A DNA stretch of 64,000 nucleotides from Chloroflexota bacterium (GTDB lineage Bacteria; Chloroflexota; Anaerolineae; Anaerolineales; Villigracilaceae): the NCBI GenBank assembly GCA_016219545.1, contig JACRMH010000039.1, positions 62,001-126,000 on the forward strand. The letters are read 5' to 3'. Numbering within the stretch: the stretch's first letter is position 1; each line of letters opens with the position of its first letter. The notes beneath the pieces were generated by a model. The model was not told where the DNA came from and ran no database searches. It was given only the letters and a program-made list of their open reading frames with translations. The position numbers and the translations under genes are program-made. Shown piece by piece: positions 36,591 to 45,125 of the stretch.

Positions 36591-37943
36591 ATGCTTGTCA
36601 TCGTCAGTGACCTACATCTTGGGGACGGCACAACTGCCGCATCCATTCCAGCGAGCGCGTTCGAAGTCTTTGCGCGCCGTTTGAATGAGACCGCTTATTT
36701 TGCGTCGTGGCGAAAGGACGGCTCCTATCGTCCGATCGAAGCGCTGGATGTGATCCTGATGGGGGATATTCTCGACCCGCTTCATTCCACCCGCTGGCTG
36801 GATTCGGCTCAGACGCGCCCGTGGAGCGATCCACACCGACCTGAATATGCCGCCAAACTCCTGGAGGTGACCCGTGCCATCTTCGAGGAAAATAAGAAAT
36901 CGCTTGAAATTTTGCGAGGTTGCGCCAGCGGAAAGAACATCCGGCTTGCGCCTGCCACGCGCGGCAAAAAGCCCGACTTCAAAACGATTGTACAGATTCC
37001 ACTCAAAGTGAGATTCCACTACATGGTGGGGAATCACGATTGGTATTACCACCTGCACGGCCCAGCCTTTGACAAGATCCGCGCGGAGGTCATCAAGAAG
37101 ATGGGGTTGAGCAATCCAGCCTCGCCGTTCCCATACAATGCGGATGAATCCCCGATGCTGAAGGAGATTTTTGAGCATTATAAAGTTTTGGGGCGACATG
37201 GTGATTGCTTCGATAAATTCAATTACGACTCGGAAAAGGGCCGGGATCACGGGACCATCGGCGATGTCTTCACCATGGATGTCTGCAACCGCTTCCCTGT
37301 TGAAGTGCAAAAGCGTTACGGTAATGAATTGCCTGTTGGTATTATAGATAGCATGAAGCGCATTACAAATATCCGCCCGGCGTTGGCCGCTCCGCTTTGG
37401 ATCAGCGGACAGATCAGGGCATATGCGAGCAGTCCCGCACTGGAAGGTGAACTAAAGAAAGTGTGGGATCAGATCGCGAAGGAGTTCCTGCAACTGGATT
37501 TTATCCGTGAGGCAGATAAGGCCTTGCAATTCGATATGGTGGACGGGATGGAACTGCTGATGGGAATTTCAAGGCGCGCATCCTTCTCCACGATCAACGA
37601 TATTATTGTGTGGATGCGCGAAAAAATGTGGGGTGGACAGCGTTCCTTTATGAATTACGCGCTGACTGAACCGTCGTTCCTGGATGGGTCGTCCAAGTAT
37701 TTTGTTTATGGACATACGCACCACTATGAGATCATTCCGCTGGATGCCAGAGGCAGCGCACCTTATGCGGAAAGTCAGGTTTATTTCAATTCAGGGACAT
37801 GGCATTCCTACTTCGATCTCGCGATGAAGAATCCCAAAGAACAGAAGTTTGTTCCCTATCAAGCATTGACCTATCTCACCTTTTATGCCAACGGCGAACA
37901 TGGAGGCAGGGATTTCGATGCGTGGTCGGGAGTGTATATGTAA
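36591..37943 (+). CDS. Calcineurin-like metallophosphoesterase
   Basis: A 450-residue protein with the dimetal phosphoesterase motifs in order: SDLHLGDG (about 6-13), MGDILDP (about 57), VGNHDWYYH (about 145) and, near the end, YGHTHHYEI. The core is interrupted by a long helical region between GNHDW and GHTHH, larger than in typical small phosphoesterases. AGGAGAG precedes ATG 36591. The substrate (protein, nucleotide or lipid phosphate) cannot be told. It stands alone, transcribed towards the GT39 gene; a shared hairpin terminator lies between the two convergent genes. Confidence 0.88.
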   Translation: MLVIVSDLHLGDGTTAASIPASAFEVFARRLNETAYFASWRKDGSYRPIEALDVILMGDILDPLHSTRWLDSAQTRPWSDPHRPEYAAKLLEVTRAIFEENKKSLEILRGCASGKNIRLAPATRGKKPDFKTIVQIPLKVRFHYMVGNHDWYYHLHGPAFDKIRAEVIKKMGLSNPASPFPYNADESPMLKEIFEHYKVLGRHGDCFDKFNYDSEKGRDHGTIGDVFTMDVCNRFPVEVQKRYGNELPVGIIDSMKRITNIRPALAAPLWISGQIRAYASSPALEGELKKVWDQIAKEFLQLDFIREADKALQFDMVDGMELLMGISRRASFSTINDIIVWMREKMWGGQRSFMNYALTEPSFLDGSSKYFVYGHTHHYEIIPLDARGSAPYAESQVYFNSGTWHSYFDLAMKNPKEQKFVPYQALTYLTFYANGEHGGRDFDAWSGVYM

Positions 37944-37969
37944 GAAGTGTGTTATCAAATAAATAATAT

Positions 37970-38103
37970 TACGCAGTGTCGTTCTGAGCGACACTGCGCC
38001 GCACTGCGTTTGTTGCAGTGCAGGTGAGCGAAGAACCTCACGATTATCTCAGAGACCCTCACCGCACTAGCGCGCGGCGCAAGTGTCGCTTCGCTCAGGG
38101 AAT
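37970..38103. repeat. Family B repeat, expanded copy
   Basis: It shares blocks with the element at 32947-33054: ACGCAGTGTCGTTCTGAGCG, GAAGAACCTC and TCAGAGACCCT, ending in CGCTCAGGGAA. Relative to that copy it has an extra hairpin-like insert around 37991-38028. The AACTCACC ends are not conserved here. Confidence 0.6.
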
Positions 38104-38132
38104 TATGCTTGGGTGCCTAACATCAGTTAAAT

Positions 38133-38165
38133 AAAAATGGACTGGATGATCTCCAGTCCATTTTT
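38133..38165. terminator. Bidirectional intrinsic terminator
   Basis: A perfect 14-bp stem, AAAAATGGACTGGA (38133-38146) and its complement (38152-38165), around a five-base loop, with A- and T-runs on either side. It lies between the convergent metallophosphoesterase and GT39 genes and can end transcription from both. Confidence 0.85.
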
Positions 38166-38176
38166 ATTTGTAGAAC

Positions 38177-40531
38177 TTATCTGCACATATACAATGTGCT
38201 CGCTTGATTGCCCGGACCTTGCTGAATATTTTGATTCTGATTGCCTGATGCTTTTGTGCTGAATTCGGTCACCACCGAGCAGGAAGTGCTCAACCAATTT
38301 GCAATGTCTGTTTTATTGATGCGGTCACCGCTATACATCACGTAGCGCAGCTCGCCATTCGCAACCATCGCGGACAGATCCTCGGCGGTGACAACTTCAT
38401 CCTGTCCGCCGAAACCGCCCATGTAAAGCACGGGGCGTCCGGTGGCAAGCACGAGCGAACTTCCATTTTGCGATGACGGCACAGCCACCAGATATTTCAC
38501 ATCCTGCGTATTCGCTTCGAGGTAGGTCAGCAATTTTTCGTTCACATTCGAGGCAGGTCCGCCGCCTTGAACGAGGGGTCGATTCACGCTGCCAAATCCA
38601 TTCTGTTGATTAGTGCCGGAATATGCGGTAGGTAAATTTATATTTGGATTGGATGCCACGGTCATGACTGTCCAGTACATGGGGATGACCAGCATTGCAG
38701 AGAGTAGTGTGGCGAAGGCAATTCGCTTCGAGACAACCATTAGGCTGACTCCCACCAGAAAGAGGATCCCCGCTGGGAGCATCCACCACATGTTCTCGCC
38801 GTATTGGTTCATGGCAAAGTATTGAAAGCCAAGTGTGATCGCCGACGCAGCGATGAGAATAGCGCCAGCCCAATTCTTTTCCCTGCCCCATGACCATAAC
38901 TGGACAAATCCAATGCCAACCATTGCGCCAAGTGGGGGAGCCAGCATGATGGCGTAATAGGAATGGAAGATGCCGGAGACCATGCTAAAGAATACAACGC
39001 AAGTCAGAAGCCACCCGCCCCAGAGGATAAGGGCTTTATGAACACCTGACTCGACAGGCAGTTTTATTTTGGACCCAAAAAGAGCCAGCAAAACACTGAT
39101 CAAGGCAAAGGGTAACAGCCATGACATTTGCTTGGATAAAGGCTGTGTGAAGAAACGAAATACTCCGGGGGTGCCAGTCTCATTACTAAATGGCGTTCCG
39201 CCGCCTTGTCCATTTGGTCCGCCGGCGGGTAGTTGACCATCAACTGGAGCTTGTCCGTTTTGCTGTGGAATCATTCCCTGTGGTGCGCAGGCCAGTTCGC
39301 TTGAGTTGGATTGTGCGACACAGGAGCCGTTAATTGTGTCCCCGTTTTGCAGGTTGAATGAACAGGATTCCCCTAGTGTTGAATTGGTGCAGACGTCCAC
39401 TGCGGCTTGCGGGGCGCCTTGATTGAGATTTTGTTGTGCGTTCATCCCCGTTGGCGCACAGGCAAGTATGTTCAAATTGGGAGGTGTAATACATGAACCA
39501 TTGATCGTGTTTCCATTTGGCTGGGTGAATGAACAGGCATCGCCTTGAGTTGAATTGACACAGGCATTCAGCGCCTGTTGCGGCGGGCCTTGACGAGTAC
39601 CCTGCTGAGGCTGAATCCCCTGTATGGGAGGCTGACCAGCTATTGGTCCCGAAGGAAGCGCATCGCCATCTTGCTGACCGTCTCCGGCAGGTCCGCCCGT
39701 GCTTTCGAGGCGTGAGATCCCGTTATGTCCGAAGATCAGTCCCATAACGGTGTTGTTGCCGCTTGAGCCGATGTAGGGGCGCGAGTCTGCGGGAGTCAGA
39801 TCAACAATGACTGCCCACGAAAGCGAAACAATGACGAGCAGGGCGGATGCGATGCCGAGGTTGAGGACTTTGCGAAGCCAGCCTTCTTTTGAGCCGAATA
39901 AATACAGCGCATAAAAAGCAGGAAGCGGTAAAAAGGCCTGCATCATCTTGATGTTGAAACCGAGACCCACGATAAACGCACCCAGTAACAGCCAACGGAT
40001 TTTGCCTGTTTCAGTGGCTTGAATAAATGTCCACGCGGCAAGAAGCAGGAAGAAGACGAGAATGCCGTCCATGGTGTTGTTGCGGTTCGTAGCCACGAAG
40101 ACCGGCGTGATCGCCATAACGAACGCTGCGATGAGACCCGCAAGTTCACCGATATATTTTTTGACCATCGCATACAAAAGCGGAATTCCAAAAACGCCCG
40201 CGAGAATATTGGGAAGTGAAACGCTAAAGCCACTCACACCGAGGAAATAAGCAAAGGCCGCTTCGATCCATAAACCAAGCGGAGGCTTATCCACGGTGAC
40301 CGAGCCGCCGGGTTCTGCCGCCACGAAGAAAAAATTCTTCCACGACATCAACATGGATTTGACCGCCGCCGTGTAGTAAGCATTCGCGTCGCCAATGGCT
40401 TGGATGTTGTACATGTGCAATCCAAACGAAAGCGCCATAATGACGATGACCAGCAGGATCGCTGGCGTGATTCCGAGAAAGAGATTCTTCTTCAAGAACG
40501 AGGGTTGGGCAGGGATGGTTTCTGTTGTCAT
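38177..40531 (-). CDS. Glycosyltransferase family 39 (YkcB/ArnT-like) with Cys-rich repeat insert
   Basis: A 784-residue integral membrane GT-C transferase. The first outer loop has the catalytic-site Asp in GDANAYYTAAVKSM and TVDKPPLGLW, typical of the YkcB-type GT39 group that uses polyprenyl-phosphate sugars. About 10 to 12 helices flank a long outer insertion (about 275-455) rich in Gln, Gly and Pro. Where relatives usually have Gly-rich filler, this insert holds two 57-residue repeats with four cysteines each. After the last helices a soluble domain (about 630-784) follows. AAAGGA precedes the start. It probably glycosylates a surface protein or lipid; the target is unknown. Confidence 0.92.
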   Translation of the reverse strand: MTTETIPAQPSFLKKNLFLGITPAILLVIVIMALSFGLHMYNIQAIGDANAYYTAAVKSMLMSWKNFFFVAAEPGGSVTVDKPPLGLWIEAAFAYFLGVSGFSVSLPNILAGVFGIPLLYAMVKKYIGELAGLIAAFVMAITPVFVATNRNNTMDGILVFFLLLAAWTFIQATETGKIRWLLLGAFIVGLGFNIKMMQAFLPLPAFYALYLFGSKEGWLRKVLNLGIASALLVIVSLSWAVIVDLTPADSRPYIGSSGNNTVMGLIFGHNGISRLESTGGPAGDGQQDGDALPSGPIAGQPPIQGIQPQQGTRQGPPQQALNACVNSTQGDACSFTQPNGNTINGSCITPPNLNILACAPTGMNAQQNLNQGAPQAAVDVCTNSTLGESCSFNLQNGDTINGSCVAQSNSSELACAPQGMIPQQNGQAPVDGQLPAGGPNGQGGGTPFSNETGTPGVFRFFTQPLSKQMSWLLPFALISVLLALFGSKIKLPVESGVHKALILWGGWLLTCVVFFSMVSGIFHSYYAIMLAPPLGAMVGIGFVQLWSWGREKNWAGAILIAASAITLGFQYFAMNQYGENMWWMLPAGILFLVGVSLMVVSKRIAFATLLSAMLVIPMYWTVMTVASNPNINLPTAYSGTNQQNGFGSVNRPLVQGGGPASNVNEKLLTYLEANTQDVKYLVAVPSSQNGSSLVLATGRPVLYMGGFGGQDEVVTAEDLSAMVANGELRYVMYSGDRINKTDIANWLSTSCSVVTEFSTKASGNQNQNIQQGPGNQASTLYMCR
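39272..39583 (-). repeat. Two tandem Cys-rich coding repeats in the GT39 outer loop
   Basis: Protein residues 317-363 and 374-420 repeat with a period of 57. Each has Cys at equivalent positions (324, 333, 347, 358 and 381, 390, 404, 415), the block GDACSF or GESCSF, TINGSC and LACAP.GM. The pattern suggests two small disulfide-stabilised modules exposed outside the membrane. Confidence 0.85.
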
Positions 40532-40555
40532 GTTGGATTCCTTTTATTTCTGATG

Positions 40556-40695
40556 CTGGTGGTCGAGTAGGGCGGGTACTTGTCCCGCTCGTATCGAGGC
40601 CACCTATTTCATGTATTGCTTTTAATTTCTTGTTTACTTGTCATTGGTGGTCTCGATATGCCTTCGGCTCTCGCCTCAGGCTACTCGACCACCAG
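40556..40695. repeat. Long palindrome, family E, copy 1
   Basis: CTGGTGGTCGAGTAG (from 40556) and CTACTCGACCACCAG (to 40695) are perfect inverted 15-mers. Inside them a second inverted pair, TATCGAGGCCACC and GGTGGTCTCGATA, extends the symmetry. It lies in the 363-bp gap between the divergent GT39 and NarL-type kinase genes. Apart from this repeat and the operator-like palindrome at 40813, I see nothing else in the gap. Confidence 0.8.
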
Positions 40696-40812
40696 GTTTC
40701 ACTTTTCACTTATTACTTCTCACTCTTATTATTTTATCTTTCCCCGCCAAGTGCCGAGAGTGAAGCCAGTCACCACTTGCCATGCAAACCCATGAATTCC
40801 ACCATCCCAAGG

Positions 40813-40853
40813 CATGACACCTGTCATGGGTGTTCTGGACAAAACATGACACC
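40813..40853. promoter_or_regulatory. Operator-like palindrome plus half-site upstream of the two-component genes
   Basis: CATGACA-CC-TGTCATG (40813-40828) is a perfect 16-bp palindrome with 7-bp arms. A second copy of the half-site, CATGACACC, begins 32 bases further (40845), about three helical turns away. The location 42 to 82 bases before the kinase ATG suits autoregulation by the encoded LuxR-type regulator or another dimeric factor. No binding data exist. Confidence 0.55.
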
Positions 40854-40882
40854 GCACACAAGGCACGCCAGTCCCTTCGTGA

Positions 40883-40888
40883 TAAGAT
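40883..40888 (+). promoter_or_regulatory. Possible leaderless -10 box for the NarL-type kinase
   Basis: TAAGAT ends six bases before ATG 40895, and no ribosome binding site precedes that start. Same spacing as the boxes before ligA and nadD. No -35 element stands out. Confidence 0.35.
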
Positions 40889-40894
40889 TTGCTT

Positions 40895-42220
40895 ATGAAC
40901 TCCCCGAAAGAATCAATGCGAATTCTTCGCACTGCCGCGTGGATCTGGGTCGGCTTCCTGATCGCTATGGCTGTTATGGATTTTGTGCTTTACACAAAAA
41001 TGAATCTGCCCATTACGCAAAACCCGCCATTGCAGCAAATTTTACCGGGGCAGCAAGTCCCTCCCAGGCTGGGACTTCAACCGATCCAACCGCAGCTACC
41101 TAGGAATCCACTCAGGCCTGTGTTTATTTTTTATGCTGCAAGTGGATTGGTCGCTTTAATTTTTCTTGTCTTTGCTCATTGGGATTGGATCCAAAAAAAA
41201 CTAGGCAGTTCTTTTTATCTTTTGATGATGCTTACCATTTCAGCCGCGCCTATCATCATCAATGTGTTGATCGCACCGCGTTTCCCGCAGGGTCCGCTCG
41301 CGAATGCGGAAGGCATGGCGCTTCGTCAACTGCCTGTGTTGTTCGTGGCGCTTGCGCTGGTGGCATGGGAATATGAATTGTCGCAGGTCATCTTTTTCAG
41401 CGTCGCAACCACCACGCTTGAACTGGGTCTCATTTATTTCAGCACGATAGATTCCAGAAGTATTTATGTTTTTCTTTTCATCGCCATTATCCGCACGATC
41501 AGTTTTATTGCGGTGGGAGTGTTCATCAGTTTGCTTGTGACGCAACTCCGCCAGCAGCGCGAATCTTTGCGCGAGGCGAATACCAACCTCACGCACTATG
41601 CATCCACACTGGAGCAGCTCACCGTGAGCCGCGAGCGCAACCGTCTCGCGCGCGAACTGCACGACACCCTCGCGCATTCCCTCACCGCTATTTCCGTCTC
41701 GCTTGAAGCCGCCAAAGCCTATTTCGATATTGACTCAAACAAGACCCGCGACCTGATAGACAAATCTTTGGAGTCGACGCATGTCGGTGTGGATGAAACC
41801 CGCCGTGCGTTGAAAGCCTTGCGATCATCATCGTTGGAAGATATGGGACTCGGACTCGCCATCCAGCGTGCGGCTGAATCTGCGGCGGCGCGCTTCAAAC
41901 TTAATCTGACTCTTGATCTTAAAAATCCCATGCCTTCCCTCAGCCCGGACGTGGAGCAAACCATCTACCGCATCGCGCAGGAATGCATCGAGAACATCAC
42001 CAATCACTCGCGCGCAAATAATTTCAGCGTGAGCCTGCAAAGCAACGGACAGTTCACCTTAACCATTCAAGACGACGGCATCGGCTTTGACATGAAGACT
42101 GATGTTTCATCGGGACATTTTGGTCTGGTCGGTATGCGCGAGCGCGCCGAACTCGCAGGCGGTAAATTAAAAATTGAAAGTGAAAAGGGAAAAGGCACGA
42201 AGGTTGTGCTGACGATATAA
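40895..42220 (+). CDS. Sensor histidine kinase, NarL/DegS (HisKA_3) type
   Basis: A 441-residue membrane kinase. The first 215 residues contain about six hydrophobic helices with a Pro/Gln-rich outer stretch after the first. A short coiled linker leads to the HisKA_3 dimerisation domain with H256 in RELHDTLAHSLT. The HATPase domain follows, with an N-box in ECIENITNHS and DDGIGFD, and ends in FGLVGMRERAE, the usual end of the family. An in-frame ATG at 40916 is an alternative start. Its regulator is the next gene, after a palindromic repeat. The outer stretch is too short for a sizeable sensor domain, so sensing may be in the membrane. Confidence 0.93.
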   Translation: MNSPKESMRILRTAAWIWVGFLIAMAVMDFVLYTKMNLPITQNPPLQQILPGQQVPPRLGLQPIQPQLPRNPLRPVFIFYAASGLVALIFLVFAHWDWIQKKLGSSFYLLMMLTISAAPIIINVLIAPRFPQGPLANAEGMALRQLPVLFVALALVAWEYELSQVIFFSVATTTLELGLIYFSTIDSRSIYVFLFIAIIRTISFIAVGVFISLLVTQLRQQRESLREANTNLTHYASTLEQLTVSRERNRLARELHDTLAHSLTAISVSLEAAKAYFDIDSNKTRDLIDKSLESTHVGVDETRRALKALRSSSLEDMGLGLAIQRAAESAAARFKLNLTLDLKNPMPSLSPDVEQTIYRIAQECIENITNHSRANNFSVSLQSNGQFTLTIQDDGIGFDMKTDVSSGHFGLVGMRERAELAGGKLKIESEKGKGTKVVLTI

Positions 42221-42233
42221 TTTCAAAAATAGT

Positions 42234-42359
42234 CTGGTGGCCGAGTAGGGCTGATGTTCTTCCAGCCCGTATCGAGACCACATGTGATAGAAATATTCTC
42301 AATTAATCGGTGGTCTCGGTATGCCCCTCAAAGAACATTCGGGGCTACTCGACCACCAG
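42234..42359. repeat. Long palindrome, family E, copy 2
   Basis: CTGGTGGCCGAGTAG (42234-42248) pairs with CTACTCGACCACCAG (to 42359); inner arms TATCGAGACCAC and GGTGGTCTCGGTA, and ATGTTCT against AGAACAT, also pair. It fills the gap between kinase and regulator genes and matches the copy at 40556-40695 upstream of the kinase. Confidence 0.8.
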
Positions 42360-42372
42360 AGACAATATCTTT

Positions 42373-43005
42373 ATGAAAATCCTCCTCTGTGACGACCAGT
42401 CCGTGATCCGCGATGGACTTGAAATGCTTCTCAATCTTGAGAAGGATTTTCAAGTCATTGGCATCGCACAGGATGGCGCGGAGGCTGTCGAACTCGCCGC
42501 AAGAAAGCAGCCTGACTTAATTTTGATGGACCTGAAAATGCCGATCATGAATGGCATTGAAGCTACGCGCGAGATCCGCGCAAAATTCCCCAATATAAAA
42601 ATTCTAGTGCTCACGACCTACGATGACGATGAATGGGTCTTTGACGCCATCCGTGCGGGGGCCTCCGGTTATTTGCTCAAGGACACTTCGCGCCAGAAAA
42701 TTGTCGAAGCGATTCGCGGGACGATGGATGGCAAGTCCTTTGTGGACCCGTCCATCGCGGGCAAAATCCTCAATCAAGTTGCCAGCAAGCAAACCCAGCC
42801 ATCATCCATATTGACAGAGAAACTTACCGAGCGCGAATTGGATGTTTTACGCTTGATCGCAAAGGGCATCAACAACAGCGAGATCGCAGCACAATTGCAT
42901 CTGTCCGAAGGGACGGTACGGAATCACGTCAGCGCCATCCTTGAAAAACTAGGCGTATCTGACCGCACTCAAGCTGCCGTTATTGCGATACAACATGGGT
43001 TGTAA
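42373..43005 (+). CDS. Response regulator, NarL/FixJ family (REC-LuxR HTH)
   Basis: A 210-residue transcription factor. The frame opens at 42310 inside the palindrome, but ATG 42373 starts directly on the receiver strand MKILLCDDQS. Asp53 in LILMDLKMP is the phosphoacceptor. The C-terminal LuxR-type helix-turn-helix has LTERELDVLRLIAKG and SEGTVRNHVSAIL. It should be phosphorylated by the upstream kinase and may bind the palindrome at 40813. Targets other than its own operon and the divergent GT39 gene are unknown. Confidence 0.95.
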   Translation: MKILLCDDQSVIRDGLEMLLNLEKDFQVIGIAQDGAEAVELAARKQPDLILMDLKMPIMNGIEATREIRAKFPNIKILVLTTYDDDEWVFDAIRAGASGYLLKDTSRQKIVEAIRGTMDGKSFVDPSIAGKILNQVASKQTQPSSILTEKLTERELDVLRLIAKGINNSEIAAQLHLSEGTVRNHVSAILEKLGVSDRTQAAVIAIQHGL

Positions 43006-43031
43006 TGAATGGGGGAATGTACGAAAACTTA

Positions 43032-43080
43032 ACCACAAAGTCACGAAGTTTTTTTCTTAGAGTCTTAGTGTCTTTGTGGT
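43032..43080. repeat. Palindromic repeat, family A, copy 2
   Basis: Arms ACCACAAAGTCAC and GTGTCTTTGTGGT pair with one mismatch around a T-rich centre. It sits between the convergent response regulator and MFS genes and may act as a terminator. Confidence 0.75.
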
Positions 43081-43096
43081 AAAAAAGCGGACTTTC

Positions 43097-44242
43097 CTAA
43101 CTTACGCTTGGTTCTTTCAAAAGCAAGGCCAGCGGAGCGGCGACCAGTACCATGCCGGTTGTCATCGTTAACACGAAGGGGAAACTATACACTTCAGCGA
43201 TGTGACCTGTGAACAACAACCCCAATGCGCCGGAAGAAAAGATGAACCCGAGCGCAAGCCCCGAAGCGAGAGCCATTCCGCCGGGGATGATGCGTTGGGC
43301 AAAGACCACCATGATGCTATGCACAGCACCGGTCAATGCGCCAGCGAGAGGGACCAGCACGAACAGCCACCATGACCAGCCAATTAAGCTGGCAATATAG
43401 ATCGGGAAGGCCGCAAGGAATAAGACCGTTGCGGCCACATAACGCTTTGGAAAGCGGTCCCCGAAATACCCGCCGAGGACATTCCCCAGCGCGGAGCCGC
43501 CCATGAATAAACCCGCCATACTTCCATAAACAGTTGCGCTCTGGCCAAGGTCCTTGAGATATTTTGGGATCAGGTTCACCATGTTCGCCTGCGCCCATGA
43601 TTGCATGGTGACGACCAGCGCCAAAACAACAATGAACAGAACTCCAACTTGCATTCGATTGGAATGATGTTCATGAGATGACTTTGGGTGTGGAGGATTG
43701 GCGCGTAACTGGTACATCACAGAAAAGCCGATTGGTATGGAAACTATCGGAAGAATGAACATGCCCGGTAATTTATAAGTGGACAGGATCAGGCCGGTAA
43801 TAATGGGACCGATAAAATGCCCAAGTTGACCCGCCGTGAAAAATATGGATGTGGAAGTTGTCTCGCGTCCCTTCAAGAGGTCACGTCCGCGCAGGGTGGC
43901 TTGGACAGCGCCAACAGGATGAAAAGCCGATGACCCCAAAGCCGCGATGATCAAACAGGCCAGCCCGACATTGCCGTGAAAGATCAATGCCGCAGAGTAG
44001 AAGACCGTCATCCACAGCACGCCGCCGGCCGCAAGCCAGCGCGGACCTGTCCGGTCGCTGATCCAGCCGAAGAATGGCTGAGTCAGGGCCGAGGTCCAGA
44101 TATAGATCGTGGAGAATATTGCGATCTGTGATTCGCTGAGTCCGAGATAGGTCAATAAGACCGGCCGGCTGGCGTTGAAAGTGTCCACCATAAAATGACT
44201 GAATGCTACGGAGGAAAAAAGGGAATCAAGGATTAATGACAT
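43097..44242 (-). CDS. MFS transporter, fosmidomycin-resistance (Fsr) type
   Basis: A 381-residue exporter with about 12 hydrophobic helices. FGWISDRTGPRW between helices 2 and 3 is the MFS motif A, and the early sequence FSHFMVDTFNASRPVL plus ALGSSAFHPVGA and GQLGHFIGPIITG are characteristic of the Fsr branch. It likely exports a small molecule in exchange for protons; the substrate is not predictable. Its ATG lies five bases after the stop of nadD, so it is cotranscribed with it. Confidence 0.9.
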   Translation of the reverse strand: MSLILDSLFSSVAFSHFMVDTFNASRPVLLTYLGLSESQIAIFSTIYIWTSALTQPFFGWISDRTGPRWLAAGGVLWMTVFYSAALIFHGNVGLACLIIAALGSSAFHPVGAVQATLRGRDLLKGRETTSTSIFFTAGQLGHFIGPIITGLILSTYKLPGMFILPIVSIPIGFSVMYQLRANPPHPKSSHEHHSNRMQVGVLFIVVLALVVTMQSWAQANMVNLIPKYLKDLGQSATVYGSMAGLFMGGSALGNVLGGYFGDRFPKRYVAATVLFLAAFPIYIASLIGWSWWLFVLVPLAGALTGAVHSIMVVFAQRIIPGGMALASGLALGFIFSSGALGLLFTGHIAEVYSFPFVLTMTTGMVLVAAPLALLLKEPSVS

Positions 44243-44247
44243 GGGCT

Positions 44248-44853
44248 TTAGCGGTAGAGATGATTGGTTTCGATGTATTCGTACACGGCGGGATGGACAT
44301 AGTAACGATAGACATTGCCATCCGCGATGCGCCTTCGTATTTCGCTCGATGACAAATTCAATAAGAGCGCGTCAATGAATGTGACCTTATCCGTCAGGCC
44401 GGAGATCTGGGATTCGAGCGCGGGCATGTCGAAGGAATCTCCGGGGCGGCGCATTACACTGATTTTTGAAACAGCAGTCACCAGTTCAGAAGGGGAGCGC
44501 CATTTCGGCAGGTCGCGCAGCGAGTCACCGCCGATCAAAAGAAAAATTTCCGCGTCCGGTTCCTGCTGCATGATATAGCGAATCGTGTTGATCGTGTAAT
44601 GCGGACCGGGCCGGTCTATCTCGATGCGCGAGAGTTCAAAGCCAGGATTGTCCGCGATCATGCGCTCTAACATTTCAAGGCGGTGATGAAGCGGCGTGAT
44701 ATCCTGTTCCTGTTTGTGCGGGGGATCGGGGTTGAGCACCCACAGCAGGCGCGTCAGCCCGAATTGATGCGCAGCTTCGCTGGCAAGGATGAGATGCCCA
44801 ATGTGAGGCGGGTCAAAGGTGCCGCCGAAGAATCCGATTTTTGTTTTTGGCAT
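44248..44853 (-). CDS. nadD: Nicotinate-nucleotide adenylyltransferase
   Basis: A 201-residue enzyme that adenylates nicotinate mononucleotide in NAD synthesis. The nucleotidyltransferase signature GGTFDPPHIGH sits at the N-terminus, and SSSEIRRRI near the C-terminus is the ISST.IR-type ATP motif. An ATG at 44877 would add eight residues. I prefer 44853 because the family begins just before this motif and because TATACT lies exactly six bases upstream, which would give a leaderless mRNA. The MFS gene follows in the same transcript. Confidence 0.93.
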   Translation of the reverse strand: MPKTKIGFFGGTFDPPHIGHLILASEAAHQFGLTRLLWVLNPDPPHKQEQDITPLHHRLEMLERMIADNPGFELSRIEIDRPGPHYTINTIRYIMQQEPDAEIFLLIGGDSLRDLPKWRSPSELVTAVSKISVMRRPGDSFDMPALESQISGLTDKVTFIDALLLNLSSSEIRRRIADGNVYRYYVHPAVYEYIETNHLYR

Positions 44854-44859
44854 TGGGAA

Positions 44860-44865
44860 AGTATA
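44860..44865 (-). promoter_or_regulatory. Possible leaderless -10 box for nadD
   Basis: On the minus strand TATACT is followed by six bases and then ATG (44853). There is no ribosome binding site at this start. Confidence 0.4.
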
Positions 44866-45125
44866 TCCCAAGTTCATTGCGTAATTTATGCGGCAGGTTG
44901 TATAAGCCCTTGTTAGCCCGCTATTGAATTTTAAGGAGAAACTTTCTATAATAATAGCAGGCGTTGGTACAGCAATTCAAAATCCCTGTTTTAGAGGTAA
45001 GAGTTGTTCTTTGTAGCATATAGAATCATGCATTATATGATCTGGTCAGCCCGTCACGAGTCACATAATTGAGAAGAATGTTGTGATTTTCAAATCTCAG
45101 AATTAAGTCACAAAAGGAGAAAAAA

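Noticed and set aside
40525..41103. 192-codon + strand frame across the GT39-kinase gap
   Set aside because: It crosses a long palindrome and overlaps the well-supported kinase gene; the translation is Ser/His/Arg-rich without domain pattern.
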